A DNA stretch of 64,000 nt from Jiangella muralis. Lineage in GTDB: Bacteria > Actinomycetota > Actinomycetes > Jiangellales > Jiangellaceae. Below are positions 37,281 to 57,834 of this stretch, piece by piece. Numbering within the stretch: position 1 is the stretch's first letter; each line of letters begins with the position of its first letter. Under the pieces are notes generated by a model that saw nothing but the letters and a program-made list of their open reading frames with translations, had not been told where the DNA came from and did not search any database. Location of the stretch: contig NZ_LFXL01000026.1 of assembly GCF_001270745.1 (NCBI RefSeq), positions 124,001 to 188,000 of the forward strand, in the 5' to 3' direction. Position numbers and translations under genes: made by a program.

Positions 37281-37318
37281 ACGGGCCCGGTACCCCCATC
37301 GCGGGGTGCCGGGCCCGT
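37281..37318 (+). terminator. Terminator after rplL
   Basis: Sixteen-base arms (ACGGGCCCGGTACCCC and GGGGTGCCGGGCCCGT) with one mismatch and a CCATCGC loop start 21 bases after the rplL stop and end in TTC. Confidence 0.85.
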
Positions 37319-37321
37319 TCG

Positions 37322-37836
37322 CGTTCGCCGCCTTGCTGCCGTTGGCCGTGGTCCGCAGGTTGGCCGTCCCCCTGGCGCCCATTTTCTTAGCCGGGAGCAC
37401 GCGCCTCAAGCGGACCCGAGTGGCGCTTCGCGCGTGGGGTGACCGCTTGACCCGCGCACTCCCGGCCAAGAACGGGCAGCTATCAGGGGGACGGGGGGAG
37501 TCTGGGCCCAGCCCGCGCCCGATGCGCCGTGGGCCTCCTGGTCTGCCGTCACGTCCTGGTCCCCAGTCACGCCATCAGCCCCGAACCCGCCATAGAACGC
37601 GACGACAGACCAGGACGTCACACCAGACCAGGACCCCGCCCCGGCGGACCGTCGCCACACTCCCCCCGTCCCCCTGATAGCTGCCCGTTCTTGGCCGCGG
37701 TGCCGCGGGTCAAGCGGTCATCGCCGCGCGAAGCGCCATCAGTCCGCTTTAGGCGCGGTGCCGCGGCTGAGAAAATGGGCAGCAGGGGGACGGCCCACTG
37801 CCGCAAAGCGGCGAACGGCCGCAAAGCGGCGAACCC
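37322..37836. repeat. Large nested palindrome (inverted repeat, arms ~180 bp)
   Basis: Left arm 37322-37501 and right arm 37659-37836 are inverted copies, roughly 75-80 percent alike by eye with small indels. The innermost 38 bases (37464-37501 against 37659-37696, beginning GGCCAAGAACGGGCAG) are a perfect inverted repeat. The 157-base spacer has a second inverted pair (CCTGGTCTG...CGTCCTGGTC near 37538-37562 against GACCAGGACGTCACACCAG near 37607-37633). Both arms encode similar peptides in one frame, as expected of two inverted copies of one element. Confidence 0.85.
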
Positions 37837-38167
37837 CAGCACCACGGCGAACGGTGCGGACCCGTCCGGAAACTGGGAATCAACGCCAGCCCGTTCGCCC
37901 ACAGCGAACTTCGCCGAGTCCCGCCCGCGCCACCCGAGCAGGTCATCCAGTCGTGCCGGCCGGCTCCGGACCCCTGGCGCGCCACTGGATCGTACGTTCG
38001 GATGAGTCACTGATCGGCCGCTGAGCACGGCGAATGTGGCATTTCAGGTGCCAAGTCGGCGATATGGGGGGCGTCGGTGCTTGACGTGGGGCGGCTCCTG
38101 ACGAGATGCTGATCGGGCAGTGGGGTGGGGGATGCGAGACAGAAGGAAGCGCGGAGTGGCTGACCAC

Positions 38168-38197
38168 TCGACAGCAGTGTGCCCATTGGGTTAGACT
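38168..38197 (+). promoter_or_regulatory. Promoter of rpoBC
   Basis: TCGACA at 38168-38173 and the typical actinobacterial -10 TAGACT at 38192-38197, 18 bases apart. Transcription would start near 38204, giving an ~80-base leader ahead of the TTG start of rpoB. Confidence 0.65.
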
Positions 38198-38286
38198 GCA
38201 GCTTTGCGCTGCCCTTCGCCGATGCTGCCCGCTTGGGTTGAGGACTGCGCGTGCACTCCGACCGTGTGCCCTCGGAAGGACCCCTG

Positions 38287-41754
<3,468 letters not shown>

Positions 41755-41760
41755 CGGTGG

Positions 41761-41791
41761 TGGGAGGCCGGTCCGCTGAGCCGGCCTCCCA
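41761..41791 (+). terminator. Hairpin in the rpoB-rpoC gap
   Basis: TGGGAGGCCGG and CCGGCCTCCCA form a perfect 11-base stem with a nine-base loop, six bases after the rpoB stop. rpoC has no obvious promoter in the remaining 50 bases, so this is more likely partial attenuation or an mRNA-processing site than a full stop. Confidence 0.6.
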
Positions 41792-41842
41792 TTCCCGCCA
41801 GCCACCACAGACCTGAAACATCTGAGCGAGAGAAGGACACAC

Positions 41843-45757
<3,915 letters not shown>

Positions 45758-45777
45758 GTCCGGCGTCACTGAGCGGC

Positions 45778-45808
45778 GGCGCCGTCACCCTTCGCGGGTG
45801 GCGGCGCC
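45778..45808. terminator. Bidirectional terminator after rpoC
   Basis: GGCGCCGTCACCC (45778-45790) and GGGTGGCGGCGCC (45796-45808) pair over 13 bases with one G-T pair and a TTCGC loop. It lies between rpoC and the convergent 51-residue gene. Confidence 0.85.
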
Positions 45809-45934
45809 GTCGTCATTCCTCGACGATCTCGAAGCCCTCGTGGCTCTCGGCCTTCTCCGGCGCGATGCCGTCCGGCGGCGTCTCGTTGTCGTCCTGGGCC
45901 GCCGCCCGGGCATAGGCGGCCTTCTCGGCGTCGC

Positions 45935-46849
<915 letters not shown>

Positions 46850-47003
46850 ACTTCCTATGGGTCGTTCGCGGACCCCGAATGTGACAACGCCCCGGAGATC
46901 GATCTCGTTCTGCCGACGTCGGGCCGCCGAACGCCGTCGATCGCTGCCGGGTGTCGGTGCCCGCCCGTAGGGTGGGACTCCCTCCCAGCCGGGCGGGCCA
47001 TGT

Positions 47004-47051
47004 CCACGTCGCCGTTCATGTCGCCGTTCGCGGCGCCGTCCACGTCGCCGT
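47004..47051. repeat. Four 12-bp tandem repeats before the HERVH gene
   Basis: Four imperfect copies of CCACGTCGCCGT lie in the 62 bases ahead of the preferred ATG. If translation started at the earlier in-frame ATG (47000) they would encode STSP-, FMSP-, FAAP- and STSP-like units. Confidence 0.75.
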
Positions 47052-47065
47052 CAGAGGAGACGCCG

Positions 47066-47824
47066 ATGACCGAGCCGACCGTCGCGCTGCTCCGCGACGC
47101 CGGGCTGATCGACGGCACACCGGACGAGTGGTACCGCGAGTGGATCCGCTGGACGCTCGCGTCCGGCCGCACCCCGCCCGAGGTCGTCGACGTCGCGCGG
47201 CACGAGGGCGTCAGCGCGGCGACGTTCGCCCCGCTGACCGGCCGCACGGTCTGGCGCGGCCCCGACGACCGCCCGTACGTCCTCATCGACGACGCCCGGC
47301 GGGCCCGCGAGCTGGCCCGGCTCACCGAACTGCTCAACGGCGGGCGGCCCGGCAGCACCGACCCCCGCCGCCAGCGCAACCGCTGGTCCTACACCGGCCT
47401 GTTCGGCCTCAACCGCGGCGACGCCGGCACGGCGGTGAAGCGCGGTGCCCTGGTGGCCACGCCCGAGGGGACGATGATGGCGGTGGCCGGCCGCCGCGCG
47501 CTGCGGTCGGTCCCCAACGTCATCGACTGGTTCGCCTCCCGCGGCGGCACCACCTGGGGCGAGATCTACCTGGTCAACGGCTCGTTCGACGATCCGGTCG
47601 AGGTGGCGCGGACGACGGTGGAATCCGGCAGGCGGCCGCCCGGGTCGGGCGCGCCGAGCCTGGCGCGGCTGCTGCGGCACGAACGGGTGCACTCCGAGCA
47701 GTGGGCGCGGTACGGCTACGCGCGGTTCATCTGGGAGTACGTCATCAGGCACGATCCACGCAAGCCGTGCGATCATCCGCTCGAACGTGAGGCCGGCCTC
47801 GCCGACGGCGGCTACCGCTGCTGA
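47066..47824 (+). CDS. Gluzincin-like protein with HERVH motif
   Basis: 252 residues, no recognised full-length family. The C-terminal part has LLRHERVHSEQWARYGYARF and, about 30 residues on, HPLEREAG; HExxH plus a later E-x-x-A is the metal site of small gluzincin-type metallopeptidases. The middle contains a beta-rich segment (GALVATPEGTMMAVAGRR, GEIYLVNGSFDDP). No signal peptide or membrane helix is evident. The ATG at 47066 is preferred because AGAGGAG precedes it. It is divergent from the ADP-ribosyltransferase, separated by about 215 bases. Confidence 0.75.
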   Translation: MTEPTVALLRDAGLIDGTPDEWYREWIRWTLASGRTPPEVVDVARHEGVSAATFAPLTGRTVWRGPDDRPYVLIDDARRARELARLTELLNGGRPGSTDPRRQRNRWSYTGLFGLNRGDAGTAVKRGALVATPEGTMMAVAGRRALRSVPNVIDWFASRGGTTWGEIYLVNGSFDDPVEVARTTVESGRRPPGSGAPSLARLLRHERVHSEQWARYGYARFIWEYVIRHDPRKPCDHPLEREAGLADGGYRC

Positions 47825-48108
47825 CGGCGTACTCGGCCTCGACGGTGGCCCCGGCGGCCAGGCGGAGGGACGCACCGCTAGGCTGGCAATAGTCTCACCC
47901 GGCCGCCGGCCACGTCGTCCACCCCGGGCCACGCCGGGCCAAGGCAGCCACCAGCCGGGACACGGCCCGCAGCAGGGGAGTGAAGGCGCACCAGACCGGG
48001 ACCGCGAAGGGGCCCGGTGCAGTCGGCCGTCCGGCGTGGGGCCGTGACGCGGGCGAGACCGGTGCGTTATCGTCGGTTGACGTCCCCCCGTCGAGCCGCG
48101 GCATCACT

Positions 48109-48138
48109 TTGACCTGGGTACCCTCGACCGGGTAACCT
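48109..48138 (+). promoter_or_regulatory. Promoter of the str operon (rpsL)
   Basis: TTGACC at 48109-48114 and TAACCT at 48133-48138, 18 bases apart, a good match to the housekeeping consensus. Confidence 0.7.
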
Positions 48139-48260
48139 CAGTCTCCGTGCCTGGACTGCTCCGGGCAATCCGGCGCGCCTGGCCGCAGAGTCGGCGCATA
48201 CCGGACAGATCAACGGACCACATCGATCGGGAGCCTGATCGTGCGGCGTGGGACCGGGCC

Positions 48261-48283
48261 GACACGCCCGACCGCGGGGGTCG
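48261..48283 (+). promoter_or_regulatory. Leader element shared with the S10 operon (rpsL copy)
   Basis: A 23-base element (GACACGCCCGACCGCGGGGG plus TCG) identical to 52935-52957, containing a CGACC/GGTCG hairpin. It ends 104 bases before the rpsL start and is preceded by GCGTGG, as is the other copy. Confidence 0.75.
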
Positions 48284-48387
48284 CCGTAAGGCGCCTCCCA
48301 CCTGCGCAGACGCCAGGCGAGCGACCGGTGTGATCCCCGGAAACCACCAGTCGAGGCAGTTCGACGAGCAGAGGACACGGAGACGTA

Positions 48388-48762
48388 GTGCCTACGATCC
48401 AGCAGTTGGTCCGCAAGGGCCGCCAGGACAAGGTCGCCAAGAACAAGACCCCGGCGCTCAAGGGCAGCCCGCAGCGTCGCGGCGTGTGCACGCGCGTGTA
48501 CACCACCACGCCGAAGAAGCCGAACTCGGCTCTTCGGAAGGTTGCCCGTGTCAAGCTGACCAGCCAGATCGAGGTCACCGCGTACATCCCCGGTGTCGGT
48601 CACAACCTGCAGGAGCACTCGATGGTGCTCGTGCGCGGCGGCCGTGTGAAGGACCTCCCGGGTGTCCGGTACAAGATCATCCGCGGTTCGCTCGACACGC
48701 AGGGCGTCAAGAACCGCAAGCAGGCGCGCAGCCGCTACGGCGCGAAGAAGGAGAAGAGCTGA
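48388..48762 (+). CDS. rpsL: 30S ribosomal protein S12
   Basis: 124 residues; GTG start with GGAGAC nearby. [20 protein letters not shown] and [20 protein letters not shown] are intact, including the lysines (K43 and K88 in E. coli numbering) whose change gives streptomycin resistance, so the allele looks wild type. Its TGA overlaps the rpsG ATG by one base. Confidence 0.98.
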   Translation: MPTIQQLVRKGRQDKVAKNKTPALKGSPQRRGVCTRVYTTTPKKPNSALRKVARVKLTSQIEVTAYIPGVGHNLQEHSMVLVRGGRVKDLPGVRYKIIRGSLDTQGVKNRKQARSRYGAKKEKS

Positions 48763-49232
48763 TGCCCCGCAAGGGTCCCGCCCCGAAGCGGCCGGTCGTC
48801 GTCGACCCGGTCTACGGGTCGCCGCTGGTCACTCAGCTGGTCAACAAGGTGCTCGAGGACGGCAAGAAGTCCATCGCCGAGGGCATCGTGCACGGTGCGC
48901 TCGAGGGCGCCCGCGAGAAGACCGGCACCGACCCCGTCGTCACGCTGAAGCGCGCGCTCGACAACGTCAAGCCGACCCTCGAGGTCCGCAGCCGCCGTGT
49001 CGGTGGCGCGACCTACCAGGTGCCCATCGAGGTGCGCGCCGGCCGCAGCACCACGCTGGCCCTGCGCTGGCTGGTCAGCTACTCCCGTGCCCGTCGTGAG
49101 AAGACCATGACGGAGCGTCTGATGAACGAGATCCTCGACGCCTCCAACGGCCTCGGCGCCAGTGTGAAGCGTCGCGAGGACACCCACAAGATGGCCGAGT
49201 CGAACAAGGCCTTCGCGCACTACCGCTGGTAG
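48762..49232 (+). CDS. rpsG: 30S ribosomal protein S7
   Basis: 156 residues, standard. [20 protein letters not shown] at the N-terminus, then the helical core with [21 protein letters not shown] and the C-terminal FAHYRW. S7 nucleates assembly of the 30S head. Translation is coupled to rpsL through a TGATG junction. Confidence 0.98.
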   Translation: MPRKGPAPKRPVVVDPVYGSPLVTQLVNKVLEDGKKSIAEGIVHGALEGAREKTGTDPVVTLKRALDNVKPTLEVRSRRVGGATYQVPIEVRAGRSTTLALRWLVSYSRARREKTMTERLMNEILDASNGLGASVKRREDTHKMAESNKAFAHYRW

Positions 49233-49283
49233 TCGCTGGCGCCGAGTCGACGAGACCGCATATAAGGAAGCGAACGCACGCAC

Positions 49284-51389
<2,106 letters not shown>

Positions 51390-51506
51390 TCTCTCCGGGT
51401 CTTCACCCGGCCCGAAGTAACGAGCAATCCCGACCGAGAAACACGGCCGAACACACCGCACAGGCGGGGGATCGGCAACGTACGAAGTCCACAGGAGGAC
51501 CACACA

Positions 51507-52703
51507 GTGGCTAAGGCGAAGTTCGAGCGGAACAAGCCGCACGTCAACATCGGCACGATCGGTCACGTCGACCACGGCAAGACCACGCTCACGGCTGCCA
51601 TCACCAAGGTGCTGCATGAGAAGTACCCGGAGCTGAACGAGGCCACTCCGTTCGACGACATCGACAAGGCGCCGGAGGAGAAGCAGCGCGGTATCACGAT
51701 CAACATCGCGCACGTCGAGTACCAGACCGAGAAGCGTCACTACGCGCACGTCGACGCTCCGGGTCACGCCGACTACATCAAGAACATGATCACCGGCGCG
51801 GCGCAGATGGACGGCGCGATCCTCGTGGTCGCGGCCACCGACGGCCCGATGCCGCAGACCAAGGAGCACGTGCTGCTGGCCCGTCAGGTCGGCGTGCCGT
51901 ACATCCTGGTCGCGCTGAACAAGGCCGACATGGTCGACGACGAGGAGATCCTGGAGCTCGTCGAGCTCGAGGTCCGCGAACTGCTCTCCGAGTACGAGTT
52001 CCCCGGCGACGACGTCCCGGTCATCAAGGTCTCGGCGCTGAAGGCGCTCGAGGGCGACGCCGAGTGGGTCAAGTCGGTCGAGGACCTCATGGAGGCCGTC
52101 GACGAGAACGTGCCGGACCCGGTGCGCGACATCGAGAAGCCGTTCCTGATGCCGATCGAGGACGTCTTCACCATCACCGGTCGTGGCACGGTCGTCACCG
52201 GCCGCGTCGAGCGTGGTGTGCTGAAGGCCAACGAGGAGATCGAGCTCGTCGGCATCCGTCCCGGCCCGGCGCAGAAGACCACGGTCACCGCGGTCGAGAT
52301 GTTCCGCAAGACCCTCGACGAGGCGCGTGCGGGCGAGAACGTCGGCCTGCTGCTGCGCGGTACCAAGCGCGAGGACGTCGAGCGCGGCATGGTCGCGGTG
52401 AAGCCCGGCACCAACACGCCGCACACCGACTTCGAGGCGCAGGTCTACATCCTGTCCAAGGACGAGGGTGGCCGGCACACGCCGTTCTTCAACAACTACC
52501 GTCCGCAGTTCTACTTCCGGACCACGGACGTCACCGGCGTCGTCACGCTGCCCGAGGGCACCGAGATGGTCATGCCGGGCGACAACACCAGCATGTCCGT
52601 CGTGCTGATCCAGCCGATTGCCATGGAAGAGGGCCTGAAGTTCGCCATCCGCGAGGGTGGCCGGACCGTCGGTGCCGGCAACGTCACCAAGATCCTCAAG
52701 TAG
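51507..52703 (+). CDS. tuf: Elongation factor Tu
   Basis: 398 residues. [14 protein letters not shown] (P loop), [12 protein letters not shown] (switch I), [12 protein letters not shown] and NKADMVDD give the GTPase core; domain II contains [14 protein letters not shown], and the end is [15 protein letters not shown] start with ACAGGAGGA upstream. The 117-base gap after fusA has a CCGGGT/ACCCGG hairpin and may hold a separate tuf promoter, as in other actinomycetes. Confidence 0.98.
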   Translation: MAKAKFERNKPHVNIGTIGHVDHGKTTLTAAITKVLHEKYPELNEATPFDDIDKAPEEKQRGITINIAHVEYQTEKRHYAHVDAPGHADYIKNMITGAAQMDGAILVVAATDGPMPQTKEHVLLARQVGVPYILVALNKADMVDDEEILELVELEVRELLSEYEFPGDDVPVIKVSALKALEGDAEWVKSVEDLMEAVDENVPDPVRDIEKPFLMPIEDVFTITGRGTVVTGRVERGVLKANEEIELVGIRPGPAQKTTVTAVEMFRKTLDEARAGENVGLLLRGTKREDVERGMVAVKPGTNTPHTDFEAQVYILSKDEGGRHTPFFNNYRPQFYFRTTDVTGVVTLPEGTEMVMPGDNTSMSVVLIQPIAMEEGLKFAIREGGRTVGAGNVTKILK

Positions 52704-52714
52704 TTCGACATTGC

Positions 52715-52740
52715 GAGGGGCGGCCGCCCGGCCGCCCCTC
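52715..52740 (+). terminator. Terminator after tuf
   Basis: GAGGGGCGGC (52715-52724) pairs exactly with GCCGCCCCTC (52731-52740) around a six-base loop, 11 bases after the tuf stop. Confidence 0.85.
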
Positions 52741-52749
52741 GTACCGCGA

Positions 52750-52779
52750 TTGGCCTCAGCCAATCTGATCTGGCATACT
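52750..52779 (+). promoter_or_regulatory. Promoter of the S10 operon
   Basis: TTGGCC at 52750-52755 and CATACT at 52774-52779 with an 18-base spacer. The -35 lies in a small palindrome, GATTGGC-CTCA-GCCAATC (52749-52766). Confidence 0.6.
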
Positions 52780-52934
52780 GTTCAGGTTGCTCGGCGGAGG
52801 GCGACGTCAGCGCTGTGCGCTCGTGACGAAGAACTCCGATAGGGCTGGAGCCGCGCCGTTCCGGTGTGGCTGGTCCGGCCGTCAAACCCCGATGATCAGC
52901 GTGTTCGTTGTGGCATTTATCTGCCGCGTGGCGC

Positions 52935-52957
52935 GACACGCCCGACCGCGGGGGTCG
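52935..52957 (+). promoter_or_regulatory. Leader element shared with the str operon (rpsJ copy)
   Basis: Identical over 23 bases to 48261-48283 and likewise preceded by GCGTGG. It ends 70 bases before the rpsJ start. The CGACC/GGTCG stem can form in the leader RNA. Confidence 0.75.
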
Positions 52958-53027
52958 GCGGAGCAGCAGCTCAGTGTTGGTTCAGATCGGGTCTTAGCAG
53001 TACGAAGAGTGAGGACGACAAGCAGCC

Positions 53028-53336
53028 ATGGCGGGACAGAAGATCCGCATCCGGCTCAAGGCCTATGACCACGAGGTCATCGACACGTCGGCGCGCAAGA
53101 TCGTCGACACGGTGACGCGCACGGGTGCGCAGGTCGCAGGCCCGGTGCCGCTGCCTACCGAGAAGAACGTGTACTGCGTCATCCGATCGCCGCACAAGTA
53201 CAAGGACAGCCGCGAGCACTTCGAGATGCGTACGCACAAGCGGCTCATCGACATCATCGACCCCACGCCGAAGACCGTCGACTCGCTCATGCGTCTCGAC
53301 CTGCCGGCCGGCGTCGACATCGAGATCAAGCTCTGA
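53028..53336 (+). CDS. rpsJ: 30S ribosomal protein S10
   Basis: 102 residues, standard. [20 protein letters not shown] at the start and [19 protein letters not shown] at the end; the loop that contacts NusB is present. S10 also links NusG to the ribosome. First gene of the S10 operon. Confidence 0.98.
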   Translation: MAGQKIRIRLKAYDHEVIDTSARKIVDTVTRTGAQVAGPVPLPTEKNVYCVIRSPHKYKDSREHFEMRTHKRLIDIIDPTPKTVDSLMRLDLPAGVDIEIKL

Positions 53337-53349
53337 GGGACCGCCGACG

Positions 53350-54024
53350 ATGAGTATTCAGTCTTCCGAGGCCGCCACCACGGTGCGCAAGGGCCTGCTG
53401 GGCGAGAAGCTCGGCATGACCCAGGTGTGGGACGAGAACAACCGCATCGTGCCGGTCACCGTGATCAAGGCCGGGCCGTGCGTCGTCACGCAGGTCCGGA
53501 CGCCCGACAAGGACGGCTACGACGCGGTCCAGCTCGGCTTCGGCGCGCCGAACCCGCGCAAGGTCACCAAGCCCGCCCAGGGCCACTTCGACAAGGCCGG
53601 CGTCACGCCGCGCCGTCACGTCGCCGAGCTGCGCACCGCTGACGCCTCCGAGTACACGCTCGGCCAGGAGGTCACGGTCGAGGTGTTCGAAGCCGGCCAG
53701 GAGGTCGACGTCACGGGCACCACGAAGGGCAAGGGCTTCGCCGGTGTCATGAAGCGTCACGGCTTCCACGGTCTGCGCGCCTCGCACGGTGTGCAGCGCA
53801 AGCACCGCTCGCCGGGCTCCATCGGCGGCTGCGCCACGCCGGGTCGCGTCTTCAAGGGTATGAAGATGGCCGGCCGCATGGGCGCCGAGCGCATGACCAC
53901 CCAGAACATCGCGGTCCAGGCCGTCGACGCCGAGCAGGGGCTGCTGCTCCTCAAGGGCGCCGTCCCGGGCCCCAACGGCGGTCTGGTCTTCGTCCGCTCG
54001 GCCGCGAAGGGAGTGACCCAGTGA
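53350..54024 (+). CDS. rplC: 50S ribosomal protein L3
   Basis: 224 residues. [35 protein letters not shown], and [20 protein letters not shown] (the loop near the peptidyl transferase centre). The N-terminal ten residues form a short extra tail. It overlaps rplD by four bases. Confidence 0.98.
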   Translation: MSIQSSEAATTVRKGLLGEKLGMTQVWDENNRIVPVTVIKAGPCVVTQVRTPDKDGYDAVQLGFGAPNPRKVTKPAQGHFDKAGVTPRRHVAELRTADASEYTLGQEVTVEVFEAGQEVDVTGTTKGKGFAGVMKRHGFHGLRASHGVQRKHRSPGSIGGCATPGRVFKGMKMAGRMGAERMTTQNIAVQAVDAEQGLLLLKGAVPGPNGGLVFVRSAAKGVTQ

Positions 54025-54677
54025 GCACCATCACGGTTCTCGACGCCGCCGGCAAGAAGTCCGGCACGGTCGACCTTCCGGCCGAGGTCTTCGAGGTCCA
54101 GGTCAACGTTCCGCTGATCCACCAGGTCGTGGTGGCCCAGCTGGCCGCGGCCCGTCAGGGCACGCACTCCACCAAGACCCGCGCCGAGGTCTCCGGCGGC
54201 GGCGCGAAGCCGTACCGCCAGAAGGGCACCGGCCGCGCCCGTCAGGGCTCGATCCGCGCGCCGCAGTTCACCGGTGGCGGCATCGTCCACGGCCCGCAGC
54301 CGCGCGACTACTCGCAGCGGACGCCGAAGAAGATGAAGGCCGCCGCGCTGCGTGGCGCGCTGTCCGACCGGGCGACCCACGGCCGCGTGCACGTGGTCAC
54401 CGGCTTCGTCGACGGCGACGCCCCGAACACGAAGGACGCCCTGAAGGCCCTGCAGTCGGTCACCGAGCGGCGCAGCGTCCTGGTCGTGGTCGAGCGGGGT
54501 GACGAGGTGTCGGTGAAGAGCCTGCGCAACGCGCCGCAGGTGCATCTGCTCGTGGCCGACCAGCTGAACACCTACGACGTGCTCTGCGCCGACGACATCG
54601 TCTTCACCAAGGGCGCGCTCGACGCGTTCCTGGGTGGCAGGGAGCAGGCCGCGGCCGCTGAGGAGGACACCAAGTGA
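54021..54677 (+). CDS. rplD: 50S ribosomal protein L4
   Basis: 218 residues. The exit-tunnel loop [24 protein letters not shown]-type segment is intact, followed by [23 protein letters not shown] start in the rplC stop; GTG overlap into rplW. L4 controls the S10 operon in E. coli, but that mechanism is not assumed here. Confidence 0.98.
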   Translation: MSTITVLDAAGKKSGTVDLPAEVFEVQVNVPLIHQVVVAQLAAARQGTHSTKTRAEVSGGGAKPYRQKGTGRARQGSIRAPQFTGGGIVHGPQPRDYSQRTPKKMKAAALRGALSDRATHGRVHVVTGFVDGDAPNTKDALKALQSVTERRSVLVVVERGDEVSVKSLRNAPQVHLLVADQLNTYDVLCADDIVFTKGALDAFLGGREQAAAAEEDTK

Positions 54678-54982
54678 CCGCCATCAACCGCAGGGACCCG
54701 CGCGACATCCTCATCGTGCCGGTCGTGTCCGAGAAGAGCTACAGCCTTCTCGACGAGAACAAGTACACCTTCGTGGTCGCGCCCGACGCGAACAAGACCG
54801 AGATCAAGATCGCGGTCGAGAAGGTGTTCAACGTCAAGGTCACCGGTGTCAACACCCAGAACCGCCAGGGCAAGCGCCGTCGCACCCGCTTCGGTGTGGG
54901 CAAGCGTCCCGACACCAAGCGCGCGATCGTGACGGTCGCCGCAGGCCAGCGCATCGACATCTTCTCCGGCCCGGTCGGCTGA
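54674..54982 (+). CDS. rplW: 50S ribosomal protein L23
   Basis: 102 residues. [20 protein letters not shown], then the beta-sheet core and the [20 protein letters not shown] loop. L23 borders the exit tunnel and docks trigger factor and SRP. GTG start overlapping rplD. Confidence 0.97.
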   Translation: MTAINRRDPRDILIVPVVSEKSYSLLDENKYTFVVAPDANKTEIKIAVEKVFNVKVTGVNTQNRQGKRRRTRFGVGKRPDTKRAIVTVAAGQRIDIFSGPVG

Positions 54983-55018
54983 GGCCGGCCAGGACACGAG
55001 CTACTGAGGTAACGACGA

Positions 55019-55855
<837 letters not shown>

Positions 55856-55872
55856 GTCGGGAGTAGGAACAG

Positions 55873-56154
55873 ATGCCGCGCAGCCTGAAGAAGGGCCCCT
55901 TCGTCGACGAGCACCTGGCCAAGAAGGTCGATGCTCAGAACGAGAAGGGCACGAAGAACGTCATCAAGACCTGGTCCCGTCGCTCGATGATCGTGCCGGA
56001 CATGATCGGTCACACCATCGCGGTGCACGACGGCCGCAAGCACGTCCCGGTGTTCGTGACGGAGGCGATGGTCGGGCACAAGCTCGGCGAGTTCGCCCCC
56101 ACGCGCACGTTCAAGGGCCACGAGAAGGACGACCGCCGCGCTCGCCGCCGGTGA
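55873..56154 (+). CDS. rpsS: 30S ribosomal protein S19
   Basis: 93 residues. [19 protein letters not shown], then [20 protein letters not shown] and [16 protein letters not shown]. It contacts S13 and the A-site side of the 30S head. Confidence 0.98.
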   Translation: MPRSLKKGPFVDEHLAKKVDAQNEKGTKNVIKTWSRRSMIVPDMIGHTIAVHDGRKHVPVFVTEAMVGHKLGEFAPTRTFKGHEKDDRRARRR

Positions 56155-56184
56155 CGTCCACCACGGAATGACTGAGGAGTAACG

Positions 56185-56550
56185 ATGGAAGCCAGGGCTC
56201 ACGCGCGGTTCGTCCGCGTCACGCCCATGAAGGCGCGCCGTGTGGTGGACCTGATCCGTGGGATGGACGCGGACGAGGCCTCGGCACTACTGCGGTTTGC
56301 TCCGCAGGCGGCCGCCGAGCCGGTGCGCAAGGTGCTCGAGAGCGCCATCGCGAACGCCGACGACCTCGCGGGCACGCCGCGCGAGACGTTGGTCATCGCG
56401 CAGGCGTACGTCGATGACGGCCCGACCATGAAGCGGTTCCGCCCGCGCGCCCATGGCCGCGCGAGCCGCATCAACAAGCGGACGTGCCACATCACGGTGA
56501 TCGTCGACGACAAGGCGTCGATCGCTGCAGCGAAGGGAGGGGCCCGCTAG
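56185..56550 (+). CDS. rplV: 50S ribosomal protein L22
   Basis: 121 residues. [20 protein letters not shown] and the long hairpin [20 protein letters not shown] that lines the exit tunnel, a macrolide-contact region. ATG with GAGGAG upstream. Its TAG overlaps the rpsC GTG by one base. Confidence 0.98.
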   Translation: MEARAHARFVRVTPMKARRVVDLIRGMDADEASALLRFAPQAAAEPVRKVLESAIANADDLAGTPRETLVIAQAYVDDGPTMKRFRPRAHGRASRINKRTCHITVIVDDKASIAAAKGGAR

Positions 56551-57410
56551 TGGGTCAGAAGATCAACCCGCACGGGTTCCGGCTGGGCATTTCCACCGAT
56601 CACAAGAGCCGGTGGTTCGCCGACAGCACGACCCAGGGTCAGCGCTATCGCGACTACATCGCCGAGGACGTCGCCATCCGCAAGCTGATGACCGACGGCA
56701 TGGAGCGCGCCGGCATCTCGCACGTCGACATCGAGCGCACCCGCGACCGTGTGCGCGTCGACATCCACACCGCCCGGCCGGGCATCGTCATCGGCCGTCG
56801 CGGCGTGGGCGCGGACCGCCTGCGCTCGGAGCTCGAGAAGCTCACCGGCAAGCAGGTCCAGATGAACGTCCTCGAGGTGAAGCAGCCCGAGATCGACGCT
56901 CAGCTGGTCGCACAGGGTGTGGCCGAGCAGCTGTCGGCTCGCGTGGCGTTCCGCCGCGCGATGCGCAAGGCGCTGCAGACCACCATGCGTGCCGGCGCCA
57001 AGGGCGTCCGGATCCAGTGCTCGGGCCGTCTCGGCGGCGCCGAGATGAGCCGCTCGGAGTTCTACCGCGAGGGCCGGGTCCCGCTGCACACGCTGCGCGC
57101 CGACGTCGACTACGGCTTCTACGAGGCCCGCACCACCTTCGGCCGCATCGGCGTGAAGGTGTGGATCTACAAGGGCGACGTGAGCGGCTCCCGCGCCGAG
57201 CGCGCCGCTGAGCAGGCCGCGCAGGCCCGCGCTCAGCAGCAGCGCGGCGGCGGCGGTGGCGGCCGCGGCCGTCCGGAGCGTCGTCGGCCGGGTGGCCGCG
57301 GCGACCGCGGCGACAACGCTCCCGCCACTCAGGCCGCCGAGGCCCCCGCGACCGCGCCCGAGGCGCCGGCCGCTGACGCCGCGGCGACCACGACGGGCCA
57401 GGAGGGCTGA
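56550..57410 (+). CDS. rpsC: 30S ribosomal protein S3 with long tail
   Basis: 286 residues. [20 protein letters not shown] at the N-terminus, the KH-domain motif [15 protein letters not shown], and the C-terminal domain ending VWIYKGDV. After about residue 213 comes a low-complexity Arg/Gly then Ala/Pro tail of ~75 residues, longer than the E. coli protein (233) but common in actinobacteria. Confidence 0.97.
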   Translation: MGQKINPHGFRLGISTDHKSRWFADSTTQGQRYRDYIAEDVAIRKLMTDGMERAGISHVDIERTRDRVRVDIHTARPGIVIGRRGVGADRLRSELEKLTGKQVQMNVLEVKQPEIDAQLVAQGVAEQLSARVAFRRAMRKALQTTMRAGAKGVRIQCSGRLGGAEMSRSEFYREGRVPLHTLRADVDYGFYEARTTFGRIGVKVWIYKGDVSGSRAERAAEQAAQARAQQQRGGGGGGRGRPERRRPGGRGDRGDNAPATQAAEAPATAPEAPAADAAATTTGQEG

Positions 57411-57414
57411 CACC

Positions 57415-57834
57415 ATGCTGATCCCTCGCAAGGTCAAGCACCGCAAGCAGCACCACCCGAAGCGCCGCGGCATGGCCAAGGGCGGCACGTCGCTGGCCTT
57501 CGGCGAGTACGGCATCCAGGCGGTCGAGGGCCACTACGTGACCAACCGCCAGATCGAGGCCGCTCGTATTGCCATCACCCGGCACATCCGTCGTGGCGGC
57601 AAGGTGTGGATCAACATCTACCCGGACCGTCCGCTGACGAAGAAGCCGGCCGAGACCCGCATGGGTTCCGGTAAGGGTTCGCCGGAGTGGTGGATCGCGA
57701 ACGTCAAGCCTGGTCGCGTGATGTTCGAGCTGTCGTTCCCGAACGAGACCGTGGCTCGCGAGGCGCTCACGCGCGCGATCCACAAGCTCCCGATGAAGGC
57801 GCGCATCGTGAAGCGCGAGGCAGGTGAGTTCTGA
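57415..57834 (+). CDS. rplP: 50S ribosomal protein L16
   Basis: 139 residues. [40 protein letters not shown], and [20 protein letters not shown] are all diagnostic. It organises the A-site tRNA region of 23S rRNA. Its stop overlaps the rpmC ATG by one base. Confidence 0.98.
   Translation: MLIPRKVKHRKQHHPKRRGMAKGGTSLAFGEYGIQAVEGHYVTNRQIEAARIAITRHIRRGGKVWINIYPDRPLTKKPAETRMGSGKGSPEWWIANVKPGRVMFELSFPNETVAREALTRAIHKLPMKARIVKREAGEF

Larger units (their letters stand above)
37260..38286 (+). other. 1-kb rplL-rpoB spacer
   Basis: No convincing gene is seen. It holds a terminator just after rplL, a nested palindrome of about 515 bp, two 16-base direct repeats (CCGCAAAGCGGCGAAC at 37801 and 37819), and the rpoB promoter and leader. 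A weaker TTGACG at 38081 may belong to a second promoter. Open frames in the palindrome are explained by the repeat. Confidence 0.7.
47825..48387 (+). other. 563-bp spacer with str-operon promoter and leader
   Basis: No gene is supported here. It contains the promoter at 48109-48138 and a ~245-base leader to rpsL holding the element also found before rpsJ. The first 280 bases are GC-rich with short inverted repeats and no clear function. Confidence 0.6.
52704..53027 (+). other. 324-bp tuf-rpsJ spacer: terminator, promoter and leader
   Basis: It contains the tuf terminator, the S10 operon promoter and a ~240-base leader with the element shared with the rpsL leader. No gene is supported. Confidence 0.7.

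Noticed and set aside
37306..37677. Open frames on both strands within the rplL-rpoB palindrome with similar peptides (...AKNGQLSGGRGE...)
   Set aside because: The similarity follows from the inverted repeat itself, the starts lack ribosome sites and the composition is not protein-like. Treated as a repeat, not as two genes.
48147..49232. Long plus frame running through the rpsL leader into rpsG
   Set aside because: It is the rpsG frame extended upstream through rpsL in another frame; rpsG starts at 48762 by homology.
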